64,000 bases of DNA from Sulfuricurvum sp. (GTDB lineage Bacteria > Campylobacterota > Campylobacteria > Campylobacterales > Sulfurimonadaceae): positions 1 through 64,000 of the forward strand of contig NZ_JAUYFF010000005.1 in the NCBI RefSeq assembly GCF_030691015.1, given 5' to 3'. How positions within the stretch are numbered: the first letter of the stretch is position 1; every line of letters starts with the position of its first letter. Both the position numbers and the translations under genes were made by a program. The notes under the pieces were generated by a model. The model was given only the letters and a program-made list of their open reading frames with translations, had not been told where the DNA came from and did not search any database. Shown here in pieces: positions 41,703-51,626 of the stretch.

Positions 41703-43133
41703 ATGATCCCTGAGGAAATCATGAAAAAAATAAAAGCGCAAGAGGGGCTTTCACGTCGTGATGCTCTTAAAATGATGGCGCTTTCACCGGTAGCCGCATC
41801 GGTATTAGCCGGAGCGGCAGCTCCTACAACGTTGGAAGCATCCGCATCTAACGCAGTGGGTAAAATTGTGATTGTCGGAGGGGGATCCGGTGCATTGATG
41901 GTACTTGCTCGGCTACGTCGTGCACTTGCCAAACCGGATATTACGATTATTGCTCCTAATGAGAAACATGTGTATCAGCCGGGACAGATTTTTGTTGCGG
42001 CGGGGGAATATGCACCCGAAGATATTATTTTCGATAATACCGGTTATATCGGTGATGATGTGACATGGATTAAAGATGAAGCAAGCACATTTGATCCGGA
42101 TAACAACAAAATAACAACCAAAAATGGAACCGTCGTCGAGTACGATTTTCTTGTCGTTGCTACAGGGGTACAATACCATTATGAACAAATCGAAGGATTG
42201 ACTTCGGATATGATCGGTAAAAACGGTATATCAAGTGTCTATTTAAGCGATCTTGCCGCAGGAACGGCAGAGGGGGGGACAATTACGTACGAATGGTTTA
42301 AAGCTGTCCATGAAGCGGCAAAAACCTCTAAACCTCGTGTCCTCTGTACGCAGCCTTCGACTCCTCTCAAATGCGGCGGTGCACCGCAAAAAATCCTCTA
42401 TCTCAGTGATGATTATCTCAAGCGTGATAATTTGAGCGCTGATTTTATATTTGCAACCGCCAGTGACAAACTCTTTAGTCTTCCTGAGATTGATGAGGCT
42501 ATCCAAAAAGTGCAAAAGGGGTATGGTAATATCACCAACAAATTCGGTCATGATCTTATCCGTATCGATGCAGAGAAAAAAGTAGCAACATTCCTGCATA
42601 AATACGAAGTCCAAGGGGAATACGACAAAGACCTCGAAGAATATGACACGATTGAAAAAGAAGATGAAGTTGCAATAGAGTACGATTTTATCCATATCTC
42701 TCCTCCGACAGCGGCAGTGGACGCGGTAGCTAACTCACTGCTCGGATGGCAAAAAGGGACGGCCAAAGGGTGGCTCGAAGTCGATCGTGAAACGCTTCAG
42801 CATCGTCGCTACAAAAATGTCTTTGGAATCGGAGACGTGTGCGGTATTCCGGTCGGTAAAACAGGGGGAAGTGCACGTCACCAAGGACCGATTGTCGTCG
42901 GAAATCTTATTGCGGTTATGGAGAAAAAAGAGCCTGCACTTAAATTTGACGGCTATACGGTATGTCCTCTCAAAGTTTCGTACGGCCAAATCATTATGGC
43001 AGAGTTCAATTATGACGGTTTGGCGCCATCATTCCCTCTGGATCCGGCACAGCCTCGATGGGTTTGGTGGGCATTTGATTTGTACATGCTTCAGCCTATG
43101 TATCGCTATCTGATGTTAAACGGGTTAATGTAA
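41703..43133 (+). CDS. sulfide:quinone reductase-like flavoprotein with Tat signal
   Basis: FAD protein of 476 residues. The N-terminus has a Tat motif LSRRDALKMM and an alanine-rich stretch ending in LEASA, so it should be exported folded. Then the FAD fold KIVIVGGGSGALMVLARLRR, the LVVATGVQY turn and the FAD end IGDVCGIPVGKTGGS. Cys in PLKCGGAPQK and GDVC are the likely redox pair of SQR-type enzymes. The C-terminal RWVWWAFDLYMLQPMYRYL fits membrane attachment. No cytochrome partner is nearby, so SQR is favoured over flavocytochrome c. The ATG at 41703 has AAAGGAG upstream. Confidence 0.8.
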   Translation: MIPEEIMKKIKAQEGLSRRDALKMMALSPVAASVLAGAAAPTTLEASASNAVGKIVIVGGGSGALMVLARLRRALAKPDITIIAPNEKHVYQPGQIFVAAGEYAPEDIIFDNTGYIGDDVTWIKDEASTFDPDNNKITTKNGTVVEYDFLVVATGVQYHYEQIEGLTSDMIGKNGISSVYLSDLAAGTAEGGTITYEWFKAVHEAAKTSKPRVLCTQPSTPLKCGGAPQKILYLSDDYLKRDNLSADFIFATASDKLFSLPEIDEAIQKVQKGYGNITNKFGHDLIRIDAEKKVATFLHKYEVQGEYDKDLEEYDTIEKEDEVAIEYDFIHISPPTAAVDAVANSLLGWQKGTAKGWLEVDRETLQHRRYKNVFGIGDVCGIPVGKTGGSARHQGPIVVGNLIAVMEKKEPALKFDGYTVCPLKVSYGQIIMAEFNYDGLAPSFPLDPAQPRWVWWAFDLYMLQPMYRYLMLNGLM

Positions 43134-43211
43134 ACGGATATTGTTACTAATTTACACATCATAAACTAATTGACGATGAATATATAATTATTTTCGTTAT
43201 TTTTAGCCTCT

Positions 43212-43227
43212 TGGCACATTATTTGCA
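43212..43227 (+). promoter_or_regulatory. sigma-54 promoter of cetB-cetA
   Basis: TGGCAC-ATTAT-TTGCA, an exact match to the -24/-12 consensus (GG and GC 12 nt apart). The expected transcription start is near 43239, about 33 nt before the ATG at 43272. In Campylobacterota RpoN mainly drives flagellar genes, which fits a chemotaxis operon. Confidence 0.75.
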
Positions 43228-43271
43228 TTAGTATCACAAAGATAACAAAATTTGTTGAGAAGGTGCAGGCA

Positions 43272-43658
43272 ATGGGTAGTGAATATGTACTGAAAGATAC
43301 TGATTTTTTAGTATCTCAAACGGACGAAAAGGGAAACATCCTTTTTGCTAATGACGATTTTTGCAAAATTGCCGGTTATACGATCGATGAGCTTATCGGG
43401 AAGCCTCACAGTATTGTTCGCCATGCCGATATGCCCAAAGCGGCATTTAAAGATCTCTGGGACACTGTCAAAAGCGGGAAGATTTGGACCGGATATGTAA
43501 AAAATGCAACCAAAAGCGGCGGGTTCTATTGGGTCTACGCAACGGTTTATCCTAATGTCGGATGCGAAAACGGGAAGTGCGGATATTTGTCATGCCGTCG
43601 TAAACCTTCAGAAGATGAAATTTCTGAAGCTGAGCGTCTTTACAAGACTATGGTTTAA
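43272..43658 (+). CDS. cetB: PAS-domain energy-taxis sensor (CetB-like)
   Basis: Protein of 128 residues made of one PAS domain, with [41 protein letters not shown] and the end region [13 protein letters not shown]. In Campylobacter jejuni CetB binds FAD through such a domain and signals to the membrane receptor CetA. The ATG at 43272 is preceded by GAGAAGG; a GTG at 43263 is less likely. It lies just before a CetA-like receptor and behind a sigma-54 promoter. Confidence 0.82.
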   Translation: MGSEYVLKDTDFLVSQTDEKGNILFANDDFCKIAGYTIDELIGKPHSIVRHADMPKAAFKDLWDTVKSGKIWTGYVKNATKSGGFYWVYATVYPNVGCENGKCGYLSCRRKPSEDEISEAERLYKTMV

Positions 43659-43668
43659 GGGCTTAGCG

Positions 43669-44778
43669 ATGAAGAATTCAGTCAAAATAACCATCTTGGT
43701 CGGCATAGCGCTCATCGGTGTCCTCATCGGGTTACTCACACAAAGTGTAGGGACTTTAATAGCGGTAGTGGTGATTATGATGCTTACGGCTATTGGGCTT
43801 GTCAGTACTTCGGTAGAGGGCGATGAAAAAACACGAAAACAATTGGATGATTTTTTACAGCTTATGCAGTTTAAGCGAAATCGTTTGACCCCGATGGAAG
43901 CCCAGAGCGGAAGCATCGAAGAAAAGCTTAATGCGGTTGCTAAAGCACATGAAGAGATGCTTCTTCGTGATACGCTTGTGGCAGGTGAGATGGTGCTTTT
44001 AGCGGATAAAGTAAGAGACGGTCATTATATGTGCCGAGTTATGAGTGATACAAAAACCCCTCATGTTCATTTGCTTCGTAAAACGATGAATAGCATGCTG
44101 GATGCGACCGAAAAAAATATTGACGGTGCAATCAAAGTTCTTGAAGCATTGAGCGAAGGAAAATTCGCGACTCGTGCCGAGGTAAATGTTGAGGGGAAAA
44201 TGGGTCAGATGTTGACAAAAATCAACGATCTTGGAATCGCATTGCAGTCGCTGGAACACCAAAATAATGAAGCCAAAGAGATTCTTGATAACAATACCAA
44301 GCATCTTAAAGGGACGATTGAAGATCTTCGCTCTACCAAGTTTGTGGAACTCAACGGTATGATTAATTCTACGGTAGAGCGTATACAAAGCGTAGCCGGG
44401 AGAGAGCATGAACTTTCCGGAAATCTTCAAGCACTTGTTGGAAATGCTCAGGAGACGAAGGCTATTTTAGTAACGATCGGCGATATCGCCGATCAAACCA
44501 ATCTTCTTGCACTCAATGCCGCGATAGAAGCGGCACGTGCGGGTGAACATGGACGCGGATTTGCCGTTGTTGCGGACGAAGTACGTAAACTTGCAGAACG
44601 AACCCAAAAAAGCCTATCTGAAATCTCTGCAACGATCAATGTCCTGATTCAAGCCATCAACGATAACAGTGAATCATTGCAACAAAACATGGATGAGATG
44701 ATGGATCTAACCCAGTATGTCGGAACCGTCGATCAAAAAATGGATGAACTTCTGCTCTCTATGGATGCTATGAGCTAA
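43669..44778 (+). CDS. cetA: methyl-accepting chemotaxis protein (CetA-like)
   Basis: Chemoreceptor of 369 residues. Two close hydrophobic helices ([17 protein letters not shown] and [17 protein letters not shown]) form a membrane hairpin with no periplasmic sensor domain. A long coiled-coil follows, with the conserved tip [41 protein letters not shown]. It lacks its own sensor, so it should receive the signal from the PAS protein encoded just upstream, as CetA/CetB do. The ATG at 43669 follows AAGGG; it lies 10 nt after cetB. Confidence 0.85.
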   Translation: MKNSVKITILVGIALIGVLIGLLTQSVGTLIAVVVIMMLTAIGLVSTSVEGDEKTRKQLDDFLQLMQFKRNRLTPMEAQSGSIEEKLNAVAKAHEEMLLRDTLVAGEMVLLADKVRDGHYMCRVMSDTKTPHVHLLRKTMNSMLDATEKNIDGAIKVLEALSEGKFATRAEVNVEGKMGQMLTKINDLGIALQSLEHQNNEAKEILDNNTKHLKGTIEDLRSTKFVELNGMINSTVERIQSVAGREHELSGNLQALVGNAQETKAILVTIGDIADQTNLLALNAAIEAARAGEHGRGFAVVADEVRKLAERTQKSLSEISATINVLIQAINDNSESLQQNMDEMMDLTQYVGTVDQKMDELLLSMDAMS

Positions 44779-45958
44779 GCTGAGCGGGGGTAACCCCATA
44801 CGGCTTCAGCACTATTGTCGCTCCGTTCACATCGCCGCTTTCGAGTTTGAGAGATGCGGCATAAATTCTCCCCAATACCCCCGTATGTTCTAAGAGCGCA
44901 TCTTCTATCTCTGAGGATGGATGAAGTGTTTGCAGTAATGATTCCATCGGAATATTCATAAATCCTTCCAAGAGTGAAAGCATTGCTATCAAATGGATTT
45001 GTTCTACTTGGCTTTCAGTAAAATCGGGGGTAATTTTTTGGAGTAATGCAATCATACGATCGATTCTGTTTTGGGCAAAAACAGCATACGAGTTTTTCTC
45101 ATCAATAGCTTTGGTCCCCGATTTGGAATAAATGAGCAACAGCAACCACTGCATAAGAGCATTTTTCCCAAATCGCTCAATCATCTCCCGTATGGATGTT
45201 ACCCCCTCTATATGTTCAGGATGGACGGAACGGAGAAATTGAAAGAGTTGAAGCGAGAGAATGCTTTGATGTTTAAAAGCGTCACATATCTCTTCCATTG
45301 TCGCATCGTTTTGAAGAAGTGAAAAAATTTTCATTAATTGGACGTACTGCGGATCGATCCGACGCTGTGTGATTAGATGGGCGCGGGCAAAATAAAATCC
45401 TTGAAAGTACTCAAATCCGAGAGCTTCATACGCTTCTGCCATTTCGTAGAATTCCACTTTTTGGGCAATGAGTTTCATTTGTCCATAGGGGTTAGGGAGA
45501 TAGGTGAATTGTTCTACATCGGTTTGGGTGACATCGAATTTGGCAAATTCAATGTAGGGAAAAATCGTAGAAAAAGTTTCGAAATACGAAGGATGAAAGG
45601 AAGCATTATCCAAGGCAAACCGATATCCCAGCGCATGGAAATATCGAATCGCTTCATGAATACGGGAATTCATTTTTATCGATGCCGAGAGTTCGAAGAC
45701 AAATTTTTCTTTGGGAAGGGTACGGAGTATATCGGTTAGGAGCAACGGTCCATCGGTGTTGATAAATGCCGGAAGTTCGCCAAACGCCGAGGATGAACCG
45801 ATTTGATTGAGTAAATTGACTAATACCGATGCGGTAGCATGTCGGGGGTCATCGATAACGCATTCTCCATAGGTGTTACGATAAAAAAATTCGTACCCTA
45901 TGATATTTTCCGCACGGTCTAAAATCGGTTGTCGTGCAAGATAAAGATTATTATTCAT
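44768..45958 (-). CDS. EAL-HDOD (YuxH-type) signalling protein
   Basis: Protein of 396 residues with a degenerate EAL domain (first ~200 residues) and an HDOD domain ([17 protein letters not shown] and [15 protein letters not shown]). The EAL motif reads EFFYR and the catalytic Asp pair is DNAS, so c-di-GMP hydrolysis is unlikely. It probably acts by protein or nucleotide binding. It is convergent with cetA (11-nt overlap). Function unknown; such proteins often sit near motility genes. Confidence 0.8.
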   Translation of the reverse strand: MNNNLYLARQPILDRAENIIGYEFFYRNTYGECVIDDPRHATASVLVNLLNQIGSSSAFGELPAFINTDGPLLLTDILRTLPKEKFVFELSASIKMNSRIHEAIRYFHALGYRFALDNASFHPSYFETFSTIFPYIEFAKFDVTQTDVEQFTYLPNPYGQMKLIAQKVEFYEMAEAYEALGFEYFQGFYFARAHLITQRRIDPQYVQLMKIFSLLQNDATMEEICDAFKHQSILSLQLFQFLRSVHPEHIEGVTSIREMIERFGKNALMQWLLLLIYSKSGTKAIDEKNSYAVFAQNRIDRMIALLQKITPDFTESQVEQIHLIAMLSLLEGFMNIPMESLLQTLHPSSEIEDALLEHTGVLGRIYAASLKLESGDVNGATIVLKPYGVTPAQLSS

Positions 45959-46035
45959 AAATGTTGCTTTATATTTTAATGTCTTAAGTGTAGCGTAAAT
46001 TGAGTATCATTTCAAAAACAACAGATGGAACTCTT

Positions 46036-48639
46036 ATGCAAGAACACAAAACGATTTTTTTTAAAGACTACACTCCCAGCCCTTATACGATAGAGACCTG
46101 CTCATTGGAGTTTATTATCGAAGAATCTTCCACCCGTGTTGAAAATATTATGGAAATTCGACGCCAAAACAGTGAAGCACGTGAACTGAAACTTGATGGT
46201 GAAATGGTTGATTTGGAGCTGTTATGGGTCAATGATATCCTCTACAGCGACGATATGTATACGAAGGAGGAGGGTGCAATTCGTATCCCCCTCGATTCCG
46301 ACACCGCACGTATTCGTATCATCAACCGGATTTATCCTGATCAAAATACGGAGTTGGAGGGGCTCTATCGCTCCGGCGGCATCTGGTGTACCCAAAATGA
46401 GCCTGAAGGGTTCCGTCGCATCACCTATTGTATTGACCGACCTGACGTAATGACGAAATTTACAACGAAAATTATCGCCTCTAAAGAGAGATGCCCTATC
46501 CTTCTTAGCAATGGAAATCTTCGCGGTACGGCGACACTGGATAACGGCAAACATCTGGCGGTGTGGGAAGATCCGATCCCAAAACCGTGTTATCTCTTTG
46601 CCCTCGTTGCAGGGGATTTAGGCTCCATTCACGATAGCTACACGACGGCTAGCGGTAAAAAGGTCGATTTGGCAATCTATTGCGACCGTGGGAACGAGGA
46701 TAAATGCCACCACGCGATGCGCAGTTTGAAAAAGTCGATGGAGTGGGATGAGGTCACGTATGGTCGAGAATACGATTTAGAGGTGTACAACATCGTAGCG
46801 GTAGACAGTTTCAATATGGGAGCGATGGAGAATAAAGGGCTTAATATTTTTAACTCCCATTATGTTCTAGCCGATGAAGACAGTGCTACCGACAGTGATT
46901 TTATGGGAATTGAGAGCGTTATCGCCCATGAATATTTTCATAACTGGACGGGGAATCGGATCACGTGCCGTAATTGGTTTGAACTGACTCTCAAAGAGGG
47001 GTTGACGGTTTTTCGGGATCAATCTTTCAGTGCCGATATGAACTCCCCCCTGACACAGCGTCTGGATGATATCAGAGCGTTGCGTGAGCGGCAGTTCGTA
47101 GAGGATGCAGGCCCCACCGCTCATCCGATCAAACCCGATCACTATATGGAGATCAACAACTTTTATACGGCAACCGTCTATGAGAAGGGTGCCGAGGTGA
47201 TTCGGATGATGCATACCGTATTGGGGGGTGAGAAGTTTCGAGCCGCGATGGATTATTATTTTGATAAGTTTGACGGAAAAGCGGTGGGAACCGAAGAATT
47301 CCTCGAATCGATGCAGTCTCAAAGCCCCGTTGATTTGATGCAATTCAAGCGGTGGTATTCGCAAGAGCGGACTCCGACATTGCGTATATCCAGTGAGTAT
47401 TTCCCCGAGTCGGCTGAACTGGTTTTGAAAATCATCCAAATCATCCCTAAAAACACCAAGAACCAAGAACAGTTGCCGTATGCGATGCCGTTACGAATGG
47501 CACTGTTAGCCTCAGACGGTAGCGAATATGCACTTAAAACCGATGATGTGACGCTGTTGCATAAGGATGTGCTATGGCTGGAGAAAGAGGTGAGTGAGAT
47601 TCTCTTTAAAGAGATCCCTACCCTCCCGCGTCTCTCCTTGAATCGAGGATTCAGTGCCCCTGTGATAATCGAGTGCGAGACAATCGATTATCCATTTTTG
47701 ATGGCACACGAGAGTGAAGGATTTGTCCGCTATGAAGCGGCTTACCGTTTTGGAATCGAGACACTTGAAGCTATGATGAGCGGTGCAGAGGTAAATGAGC
47801 ACTATATTGAAAGTTATGGTGCATTATTACGTGATGAGTCGGTTGAGTCGATGTTTAAATCTCAGATTTTGGAATTGCCGAGTATTACAACACTGATGCA
47901 GCGTCAGGAGCATATCGATGTAGCTGCAATCGTTACGGCGCAAGAGAAACTCAAACGGATACTGGCGAAACGCTATTCCAGTGAGTTACACACTCGTATC
48001 GAAAGATTGTATGATCCTTCAAACACTCATATTGACGGGATCAGTATGGGAAAACGTGCCCTTAAAAATCGTCTGTTGGGGTTGCTGATGAGTTTGAAAG
48101 AGGAGCCGATAAGTGCCGTTTGTTTAGAACATTACTATCAATCTCGCTCTATGAGTGAGCGTTTGGCGGCACTTGATCTGCTTGAAAATTATGCTCCCGA
48201 ATTAGCAAAAAGTGCATTGGAAGATTTTTACAATCGCTATTACGATCAGACGTTGGTAATGAACAAATATTTTAGCGTCTTAGCCTCTTCAAGACGGGAA
48301 GGGACACTGGAACGCGTCGTCGCGTTGCAAGAGAACCGTGCATACGATGTAAAAGTACCGAATCTTGTCCGCGCTTTAATCGGAAGTTTTGCCCGTAATC
48401 CGGTCGCATTTTACGATCATAGCGGAGATGGATTTAAATTTGTTGCCGACAAAGTGATTGAAATTGATGCCATAAACCCTCAAATCGCTTCGGGGCTGGC
48501 AGGGGCATTTAAAAATTACGGACGTTTAAATAGTGATCAAAAAACATTGATGGGGAGTGAGTTGGAACGGATAAAAAATCATCCGAACCTCTCCAACAAT
48601 GTTTATGAGATAGTGACGAAGATTTTAGAGGCGGTTTAG
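46036..48639 (+). CDS. pepN: aminopeptidase N
   Basis: M1-family zinc metallopeptidase of 867 residues, the usual PepN length, which removes N-terminal amino acids in the cytoplasm. The exopeptidase motif GAMENKG and the zinc site HEYFHNWTGN, with the downstream Glu in LKEGLTVF, are intact. The ATG at 46036 gives the normal PepN start (KDYTPSPY soon follows); a TTG at 46000 would add 12 residues. It converges with the next gene with no gap. Confidence 0.94.
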   Translation: MQEHKTIFFKDYTPSPYTIETCSLEFIIEESSTRVENIMEIRRQNSEARELKLDGEMVDLELLWVNDILYSDDMYTKEEGAIRIPLDSDTARIRIINRIYPDQNTELEGLYRSGGIWCTQNEPEGFRRITYCIDRPDVMTKFTTKIIASKERCPILLSNGNLRGTATLDNGKHLAVWEDPIPKPCYLFALVAGDLGSIHDSYTTASGKKVDLAIYCDRGNEDKCHHAMRSLKKSMEWDEVTYGREYDLEVYNIVAVDSFNMGAMENKGLNIFNSHYVLADEDSATDSDFMGIESVIAHEYFHNWTGNRITCRNWFELTLKEGLTVFRDQSFSADMNSPLTQRLDDIRALRERQFVEDAGPTAHPIKPDHYMEINNFYTATVYEKGAEVIRMMHTVLGGEKFRAAMDYYFDKFDGKAVGTEEFLESMQSQSPVDLMQFKRWYSQERTPTLRISSEYFPESAELVLKIIQIIPKNTKNQEQLPYAMPLRMALLASDGSEYALKTDDVTLLHKDVLWLEKEVSEILFKEIPTLPRLSLNRGFSAPVIIECETIDYPFLMAHESEGFVRYEAAYRFGIETLEAMMSGAEVNEHYIESYGALLRDESVESMFKSQILELPSITTLMQRQEHIDVAAIVTAQEKLKRILAKRYSSELHTRIERLYDPSNTHIDGISMGKRALKNRLLGLLMSLKEEPISAVCLEHYYQSRSMSERLAALDLLENYAPELAKSALEDFYNRYYDQTLVMNKYFSVLASSRREGTLERVVALQENRAYDVKVPNLVRALIGSFARNPVAFYDHSGDGFKFVADKVIEIDAINPQIASGLAGAFKNYGRLNSDQKTLMGSELERIKNHPNLSNNVYEIVTKILEAV

Positions 48640-49809
48640 TTACATCCCCGGAATGCGAGGGATATACCCCATTTTTGAAAGTTTATAATACCAGCCCCAT
48701 ACGAGTTTCATCCAATGCCCGATAATCGGGAGGGAGATGAAAAATACTTTTTTATCGTTACGATAAACAAACCCCGCTCCGTTTCCTGTATCCATAAGAC
48801 ACACTATATTCAGATGCTCTTGATAGGTTTTTTTCGGGTTTGATTTTAGGCCATACGCTACGGCACTATTATGGGCAGCGTTGCGTGCCATTATTTCGGC
48901 GAGATGACCTTGTTTGGCTCTCCATTCCGGTCCCTCGAGCGCGCTAGCATCACCGATGGCGTACCATCCCTCAACCCCTTCGATTTCACAGTAATTATTA
49001 ATACGGATAAATCCGGCACTGTTTTGGGGAAGATCAGACTCTTTTATCAATGTCATTCCATCTCCCGCAGGGATAAACATGGTGAGATCACTTTCGAGTA
49101 CGCTATTGTCCTCAAAAATGATACTGTTGGTTTCGAACCGTTTGATTTTTTTTCCAAAACGGGTTCCAAAGTGATTATTTTTAAACATCGTCTCAATAGA
49201 GGACAATGCTTTTTTCCCCATCCGTACACCGGGTTGGGGCATAGGAGCAAAAAACGTCATTTCATAATTGTCACGGATACCGAGTTGTGAGAGATGATGA
49301 TGGAGATTGAAAAAAAGTTCGAATCCGGGTCCTCCGCGCACACTGCTGGAATCATTAGGATTGCCGCCGAATCCAAAGGCAATTTTTCCGCTCCCGCGTT
49401 CTATCAATGCCTCTATTTTCTCTTTAAGCAAGAGTGATTGTTCGGGTGCACCGCATATGGAGAGGGTATGTTCGAGCCCTTCATGTCTCATTTTTGCGGC
49501 TCCCGTCGCAATGACGAGATGATCGGCTATTCGGAGCCCTCCCAATTCAAGAGAAATGCTCTTTTCAGCACCGTTGATAGAAATGAGACGATCTATCGTG
49601 AGTCTAAAATTATGTCGTGCGGCAAGTTTGTCCAGTGAAAGGGTAGCCTTTTTAAAAGGGATAGTTTTGATGGGAATCCAAATAGCAATAGGATAGATAA
49701 ACACATAATTGCGATCGCTGATAAGCTCAACCTCAAACCCTTCTTTACGGTAATAAATGGCAGCTTCGACTCCGGCTATTCCACCCCCGATGATAAGGAC
49801 ACTTTTCAT
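48640..49809 (-). CDS. SQR-like NAD(P)/FAD-dependent oxidoreductase
   Basis: Flavoprotein of 389 residues with an N-terminal FAD fold VLIIGGGIAGVEAAIYY, ATG turn LVIATGAAKM and FAD end GWYAIGDASALEG. The C-terminal CLMDTGNGAGFVYR and amphipathic HWMKLVWGWYYKL fit a sulfide:quinone reductase or related membrane-bound flavoprotein. Cys is found in SICGAPEQS, in YCEIEG and in IVCLMD, so one or two redox Cys remain possible. It has no Tat signal. It is divergent from the SQR gene at 50137, sharing a 327-bp gap. Confidence 0.75.
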   Translation of the reverse strand: MKSVLIIGGGIAGVEAAIYYRKEGFEVELISDRNYVFIYPIAIWIPIKTIPFKKATLSLDKLAARHNFRLTIDRLISINGAEKSISLELGGLRIADHLVIATGAAKMRHEGLEHTLSICGAPEQSLLLKEKIEALIERGSGKIAFGFGGNPNDSSSVRGGPGFELFFNLHHHLSQLGIRDNYEMTFFAPMPQPGVRMGKKALSSIETMFKNNHFGTRFGKKIKRFETNSIIFEDNSVLESDLTMFIPAGDGMTLIKESDLPQNSAGFIRINNYCEIEGVEGWYAIGDASALEGPEWRAKQGHLAEIMARNAAHNSAVAYGLKSNPKKTYQEHLNIVCLMDTGNGAGFVYRNDKKVFFISLPIIGHWMKLVWGWYYKLSKMGYIPRIPGM

Positions 49810-49915
49810 AGTAACAACCCTTTTTAATTATAAATACATCTTATTATTATATTCATTTATGCACAGATAGAAATTATAATATTTACGACGTAAAAAGTCA
49901 AATAGAAAAGATATT

Positions 49916-49944
49916 TTGACGTCAGTATGCATTTCTGCTAAAAA
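49916..49944 (+). promoter_or_regulatory. sigma-70-like promoter upstream of the SQR leader
   Basis: TTGACG, 17-nt spacer, TAAAAA. The transcription start would be near 49951, giving a leader or small RNA containing the stem-loop at 49970-50032. Confidence 0.4.
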
Positions 49945-49969
49945 TAATGAAATAAACATTTTTAAAACC

Positions 49970-50032
49970 GAAAAGGACAAATTGGCTAGCTACCTCATAG
50001 ATTGTGAAGAAAAGTAACACAGGGTCCTTTTC
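49970..50032 (+). promoter_or_regulatory. long stem-loop in the SQR upstream region
   Basis: Arms GAAAAGGAC and GTCCTTTTC, 9 bp and perfect, enclosing 45 nt. Inside, AAAAGGAC is followed by an 11-codon frame from TTG at 49982 to a stop at 50017 (MASYLIDCEEK). It could be a leader structure with a short peptide or a separate small RNA. No known riboswitch class was recognised. Confidence 0.4.
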
Positions 50033-50098
50033 TAAAAACTTTAGTTTCGATTGCAATGTTTATTTTAAGTATGTGATATAATTGTGATGATAAGGTAT

Positions 50099-50104
50099 TA
50101 TAAT
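50099..50104 (+). promoter_or_regulatory. candidate -10 box of sqr
   Basis: TATAAT (within TATTATAAT) 32 nt before the ATG at 50137. The -35 is unclear. Confidence 0.45.
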
Positions 50105-50136
50105 CTGGTTTTATGGAATTCATTCAAGGAGAAGAT

Positions 50137-51606
50137 ATGGCAAGAGTAGTTGTCCTCGGTGGCGGTGTTGCTGGACATACCGCTGCAACGTTTGCGGCAG
50201 ATTGGCTCGGAAAAGAACATGAGGTAGTTGTTGTTACCCCTAACTCGAAATGGAACTGGATCCCCTCAAATATTTGGGTCGGTGTCGGTCAAATGTCTAA
50301 AGAAGAGGTTACTTTTGACCTTGCTCCCGTGTACCAAAAAGCAGGGATTACGTACAAACAGGCAAAAGCACTAAGCCTCAATCCTGAGGGAAATGCTAGC
50401 AGCGACAAACCGTATGTTACTATCGAGTATACCGGTCAAGGCAAAGCGGGACAAAGCGAAGACGTAACGTATGATTATCTTATCAATGCAACGGGGCCAA
50501 AACTTAATTTTGCTGCTACTCCGGGTCTTGGTGATGCTAACGGCTTAGGTGAATTTACCGTCTCCGTTTGTACGGCAGATCACGCCGACCATGCAGCGCA
50601 TGAGTTTGCAAAATCTATCGAAAAGATGAAAAAAGGGGAGCGTCAAAAATTCCTCATCGGAACAGGTCACGGTATGTGTACGTGTCAAGGTGCGGCGTTC
50701 GAGTATATCTTCAACATTGAACATGAACTTCGCAAAGCGGGTGTTCGTGATTTGGCAGATATCCAATGGATCTCTAACGAATCATTCCTCGGTGACTTCG
50801 GTATCGGCGGATTACACATGAAACGCGGCGGATACGCGGCATCTTCACGTCTTTTCGCAGAGTCTTTGTATTCTGAGCGCGGTGTCAAATGGTTGATCGG
50901 TGCTCACGTTAACAAAGTTGAAAAAGGGAAAGTGTCGTATGAGCTTCTCGATGGTACAATGGGTGAAGAGACATTCGATTTCGCGATGTTGATTCCACCT
51001 TTCGCCGGAGTAGGACTGAAAGCCTATGACAAAGCGGGTGAAGATATCACCGCAACCGTATTCGCACCGAATGGCTTTATGAAAGTTGATGCAAAATACG
51101 ATGCGGGTGCGTATGAAAACTGGAAAGCGTCTGACTGGCCTCGTACGTATCAAAATCCAACATACAAAAATCTCTTCGCTGCAGGTATCGCGTTTGCTCC
51201 TCCGCATCCGATCTCTAAACCGATGAGTTCACCAAACGGTACTCAAATTTTCCCAACACCTCCGCGTACAGGTATGCCAAGCGGTATTATCGGTAAAGCG
51301 GTTGCTCACAGTGTTTGTGATTTGATCAAAAAAGGACCGAGTGCGCATTTGCATGAGGCATCAATGGCAGAAATGGGTGCAGCGTGTGTCGCATCAGCAG
51401 GTAAAGGTCTATTTGACGGTACCGCTGCGGCATTGACCGTTTATCCTGTTGTTCCTGACTTTGAAAAATATCCTGGATTAGGACGTGATTTGGATTATAC
51501 TTTCGGTGAAATCGGACTTGCGGGTCACTGGATCAAACACATCCTTCACCACATGTTTATCTATAAAGCCAAGCTCAATCCGGGCTGGACTTTAATCCCT
51601 GAATAA
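50137..51606 (+). CDS. sqr: sulfide:quinone oxidoreductase
   Basis: Membrane-bound flavoprotein of 489 residues that oxidises sulfide to sulfur or polysulfide and reduces quinone. FAD fold RVVVLGGGVAGHTAATFAAD, aromatic loop WNWIPSNIW, ATG turn LINATGPKL, Cys in GHGMCTCQGAAFEY and in GAACVASAG, and an amphipathic C-terminus GHWIKHILHHMFIYKAK that binds the membrane. The ATG at 50137 has AAGGAGAAG directly upstream; an ATG at 50113 lacks one. A 53-codon gene follows after 20 nt. Confidence 0.85.
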   Translation: MARVVVLGGGVAGHTAATFAADWLGKEHEVVVVTPNSKWNWIPSNIWVGVGQMSKEEVTFDLAPVYQKAGITYKQAKALSLNPEGNASSDKPYVTIEYTGQGKAGQSEDVTYDYLINATGPKLNFAATPGLGDANGLGEFTVSVCTADHADHAAHEFAKSIEKMKKGERQKFLIGTGHGMCTCQGAAFEYIFNIEHELRKAGVRDLADIQWISNESFLGDFGIGGLHMKRGGYAASSRLFAESLYSERGVKWLIGAHVNKVEKGKVSYELLDGTMGEETFDFAMLIPPFAGVGLKAYDKAGEDITATVFAPNGFMKVDAKYDAGAYENWKASDWPRTYQNPTYKNLFAAGIAFAPPHPISKPMSSPNGTQIFPTPPRTGMPSGIIGKAVAHSVCDLIKKGPSAHLHEASMAEMGAACVASAGKGLFDGTAAALTVYPVVPDFEKYPGLGRDLDYTFGEIGLAGHWIKHILHHMFIYKAKLNPGWTLIPE

Positions 51607-51626
51607 GTAAAAAGGAGAAAAAAACT

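Larger units (their letters stand above)
49810..50136. other. 327-bp divergent intergenic region before SQR
   Basis: AT-rich gap between two divergent flavoprotein genes. It holds a TTGACG-17-TAAAAA promoter-like sequence (49916-49944), a stem-loop at 49970-50032, and TATAAT at 50099-50104 before the SQR ATG at 50137. TGACGTC-type repeats lie around 49886-49924. No longer open reading frame is convincing. Confidence 0.6.

Noticed and set aside
48640-49809. Flavocytochrome c sulfide dehydrogenase flavoprotein subunit
   Set aside because: No cytochrome subunit gene or export signal is present. SQR-like fits better.
50113-50131. TGAATGAATTCCATAAAA on the minus strand before sqr as a fourth TetR-type site
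   Set aside because: It shares TGAATGA and CATAAAA, but the spacing of the second half differs by one base and it is in reverse orientation. I treat it as chance.
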